8,015 bases of DNA. Source: an uncultured Clostridia bacterium. GTDB taxonomy: Bacteria > Bacillota > Clostridia > Lachnospirales > Lachnospiraceae. The notes beneath the pieces are model-generated. The model was not told the DNA's origin. It made no database searches and saw only the letters and a list, made by a program, of their open reading frames with translations. Below, piece after piece: positions 6,663 to 8,015 of the stretch (the stretch's first letter is position 1; each line of letters opens with the position of its first letter). The translations under genes and the position numbers were made by a program. The DNA is taken from assembly GCA_946620335.1 (NCBI GenBank), contig CAMONF010000136.1, positions 1-8,015 of the forward strand, written 5' to 3'.

Positions 6663-6688
6663 GCCGCGCGGAGAGCCCTTCCGCAGGC
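6663..6688 (-). other. Possible attenuator-like hairpin in the permease leader
   Basis: On the minus strand GCGGA (6684-6680) pairs with TCCGC (6672-6668) around a seven-base loop, and flanking GCC/GGC bases can extend the stem with a bulge. A four-base T-run follows at 6660-6657. The T-run is short and the extension imperfect, so this is a weak terminator candidate. If real it would lie about 110 bases ahead of the permease start and could act as an attenuator. Confidence 0.25.
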
Positions 6689-6754
6689 CTCCAAACCCTG
6701 ACAAATAAGATAACACCTGAAAACGGGAAAGTACAGAGGAGAATGCAGTTTTTC

Positions 6755-6783
6755 TTGAAAAATAGTCGGATGTGGGGTAAAAT
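6755..6783 (+). promoter_or_regulatory. Sigma-A-type promoter for the YifB/ComM ATPase gene
   Basis: TTGAAA at 6755-6760 and TAAAAT at 6778-6783 are separated by exactly 17 bases, each with one mismatch from the TTGACA/TATAAT consensus. The surroundings are AT-rich compared with the rest of the window. Transcription would start near 6790 and produce a leader of about 215 bases before the ATG at 7005. Confidence 0.7.
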
Positions 6784-6860
6784 ATACGAAAAGTAAGATT
6801 TATCCATTTTCCTTTCCAAGCTTTTTCCACATTTTTTCACCAGTTAACAGAACAGGGATT

Positions 6861-6894
6861 ACAGAGACACTGCTGCCGCAAGGCAGTCTGTTTT
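6861..6894 (+). other. GCAA-tetraloop hairpin in the ATPase leader, possible weak terminator
   Basis: CTGCC (6873-6877) and GGCAG (6882-6886) enclose the stable GNRA loop GCAA. ACAGA (6861-6865) can pair with TCTGT (6887-6891) as an outer stem across a seven-base bulge. TTTT at 6891-6894 follows, so the element resembles a weak intrinsic terminator. A second copy of CTGCC at 6923-6927 could compete for GGCAG, allowing an alternative fold. Whether it regulates the downstream gene is unknown. Confidence 0.35.
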
Positions 6895-7004
6895 GCGTAT
6901 CCTTTTTTGGGAGAAGAGAAGTCTGCCGCGGGACATAGACACGGCGGGCAAGCACTGAGGCTGCGCGGGGCAGGGTGTTCTCATTTTGCGAGGAAAGGAG
7001 TGTT

Positions 7005-8015
7005 ATGTTCAGCAGGATTTATTCAGCGGCCATCATCGGCATAGAGGCAAGGCCGGTCCAGGTGGAGGCGGACGTGACGGACGGGCTTCCCCAGTTCACC
7101 ATGGTCGGGTATCTGACGGCCCAGGTCAGGGAGGCGGAGGAGCGTGTGAGGACCGCTCTGAAAAATGCAGGCATTTTCTTCCATCCCAGGCATGTCACCA
7201 TCAACATATCGCCGGCTGACATCATAAAGACCGGGTCCCGGTTCGACCTGCCCATCGCCATCGGGGTGCTGGCCTCCGAGGGAAAGGTGCCGGAGCAGTC
7301 CCTGGACGGCCTCATGGCGGTCGGGGAACTGTCACTGAGCGGTGACGTGAATGCGGTCACAGGCGTTCTGCCGATTGCCGTCTGCGCCAGGCAGATGGGC
7401 ATCCGGTCCCTGATCGTGCCGGCGCCCAACGTGCGGGAGGCCCGGGTGGTAGGGGGCCTGAATGTGGTCGGCATCCGGTCCTTAGGGGAGCTTCTGAACT
7501 ATCTGCGGCATGGAGAGATTCCGGATACAGAGGACGATGAGGTGGATACAGTCCTGAACGAGTACGATGTGGACTTCTGCGACATCAGGGGGCAGGCGGG
7601 AGTCAAGCGGGCGGCGGTCATAGCTGCGGCAGGCTTCCACAACCTTCTCCTGGTGGGTCCTCCTGGATCCGGCAAGACCATGGTGGCCAGGCGCCTGCCC
7701 ACCATCATGCCGCCGCTCACCATGGAGGAGAGCCTGGAGATATCCCAGATCTATTCCATAGCCGGGCTTCTTACGCCGGAAAAGCCCTTTATGGGCACTC
7801 GGCCATTTCGGGCGCCGCATCATACCATGTCGCCGCAGGCCCTGGCCGGCGGCGGGCGGATCCCTTCGCCCGGAGAGCTGACCCTGGCCCACCGGGGCAT
7901 CCTGTTTTTGGATGAGATCGCTGAATTCGGCAGGTCCAGTATAGAGATTCTCCGGCAGCCCCTGGAGGACCGGGAGATTGTGATCTCGAGGACGGCCGGG
8001 AGCTTTCGTTTTCCG
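7005..8015 (+). CDS. YifB/ComM family Mg chelatase-like AAA ATPase, N-terminal part (cut by window end)
   Basis: The frame from ATG 7005 is open for 337 codons to the last base; the full family length is about 500 residues, so roughly the last third is missing. AAGGAG at 6995-7000 precedes the ATG by four bases. The N-terminus (MFSRIYSAAIIGIEARPVQV) and the ChlI-like domain to about residue 165 with VNISPAD-type motif (INISPADIIKTGSRFDLPIA) are typical. Walker A GPPGSGKT is at 218-225, RPFRAPHHTMS follows, then PSPGELTLAHRGILFLDE with Walker B D303-E304. In Haemophilus and Vibrio, ComM is a hexameric helicase that drives branch migration during natural transformation; many non-competent bacteria also carry the family, so a general DNA-processing role is safer. 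It is transcribed divergently from the permease, probably from the promoter at 6755. The frame is intact, without frameshift in the visible part. Confidence 0.95.
   Translation, partial: MFSRIYSAAIIGIEARPVQVEADVTDGLPQFTMVGYLTAQVREAEERVRTALKNAGIFFHPRHVTINISPADIIKTGSRFDLPIAIGVLASEGKVPEQSLDGLMAVGELSLSGDVNAVTGVLPIAVCARQMGIRSLIVPAPNVREARVVGGLNVVGIRSLGELLNYLRHGEIPDTEDDEVDTVLNEYDVDFCDIRGQAGVKRAAVIAAAGFHNLLLVGPPGSGKTMVARRLPTIMPPLTMEESLEISQIYSIAGLLTPEKPFMGTRPFRAPHHTMSPQALAGGGRIPSPGELTLAHRGILFLDEIAEFGRSSIEILRQPLEDREIVISRTAGSFRFP

Larger units (their letters stand above)
6546..7004. other. Divergent intergenic region without a supported gene
   Basis: This 459-base stretch separates the minus-strand permease from the plus-strand ATPase gene. 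It contains the permease ribosome binding site and a hairpin next to it, a second permease-leader hairpin around 6663-6688, the ten-base palindrome CATGTACATG at 6647-6656, an AT-rich core at about 6700-6850, a clear plus-strand promoter, and a GCAA-loop hairpin in the ATPase leader. No tRNA, known riboswitch or convincing small gene was recognised. Short open frames exist on both strands, but they lack ribosome binding sites at proper distance and protein-family character. I could not place a good sigma-A promoter for the permease on the minus strand; its -10 may be TATATT at 6786-6781, but the matching -35 is poor. Confidence 0.7.

Noticed and set aside
5184..6701. A 505-codon plus-strand open frame opposite the permease
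   Set aside because: Its product is a Gly/Asp-rich low-complexity string with no family character, lying antisense to a gene with clear NCS2 motifs. It is a by-product of GC-rich codon bias.
6760..6795. PurBox-like half-sites (CCGACTAT on the minus strand, CGAAAAGT on the plus strand)
   Set aside because: Each half-site has too many mismatches to the PurR consensus to claim an operator.
6556..6840. A 94-codon minus-strand frame ahead of the permease, considered as a leader peptide
   Set aside because: It starts with GTG without a ribosome binding site, changes from AT-rich to GC-rich composition midway and ends within the permease Shine-Dalgarno. No family was recognised.
6800..6850. DnaA-box-like sequences (TTATCCATT, TTTTCCACA) in AT-rich DNA, considered as a replication origin
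   Set aside because: Only two imperfect matches occur and no dnaA, dnaN or rnpA gene is nearby, so an origin is not supported.

Overview
The window is ordinary bacterial chromosome, densely packed, with GC-rich codon usage and clear AGGAGG-type ribosome binding sites. The gene order (ireB C-terminus, ruvX, DUF1292, RNase J, MltG-like protein, trmR-type methyltransferase, U32 protein) is the yrrK-yrrO type neighbourhood of Firmicutes. The GC-rich clostridial style and the shortened MltG-like protein point to Clostridia, most likely Lachnospiraceae. That placement is inference from synteny and style. I see no phage, insertion sequence, CRISPR array, rRNA or tRNA.

Bases 1-5056 carry one co-directional plus-strand cluster, probably one or two transcripts. 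It starts with the tail of ireB (1-94). Then come ruvX (91-513), a DUF1292 protein (497-769), ribonuclease J (807-2480, TTG start), a small membrane protein with only the MltG/YceG LysM-like domain (2608-3066), a class I O-methyltransferase resembling TrmR (3068-3703), and a U32-family tRNA hydroxylation protein resembling TrhP (3821-5056). The first genes overlap by 4 and 17 bases. The last two plausibly make consecutive steps of wobble-uridine modification: TrhP forms 5-hydroxyuridine at tRNA position 34 and TrmR methylates it.

Bases 5062-5147 form a flawless 42-base inverted repeat with an A-tract on one side and a T-tract on the other. It fills the gap between the convergent U32 and uracil permease genes and should terminate transcription from both sides. 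The uracil/NCS2 permease gene lies on the minus strand (5160-6545). A 459-base gene-free region (6546-7004) follows. It holds the permease leader with its own hairpins, a well-formed plus-strand promoter at 6755-6783 and a hairpin-bearing leader. It leads into a YifB/ComM-family AAA ATPase gene (7005-8015) that runs off the window end.

I did not find a new defence, mobile or biosynthetic system. The points most worth a second look are the catalytic-domain-less MltG homologue, the unusually long perfect bidirectional terminator, the trmR-trhP pairing, and the structured leaders in the divergent region.
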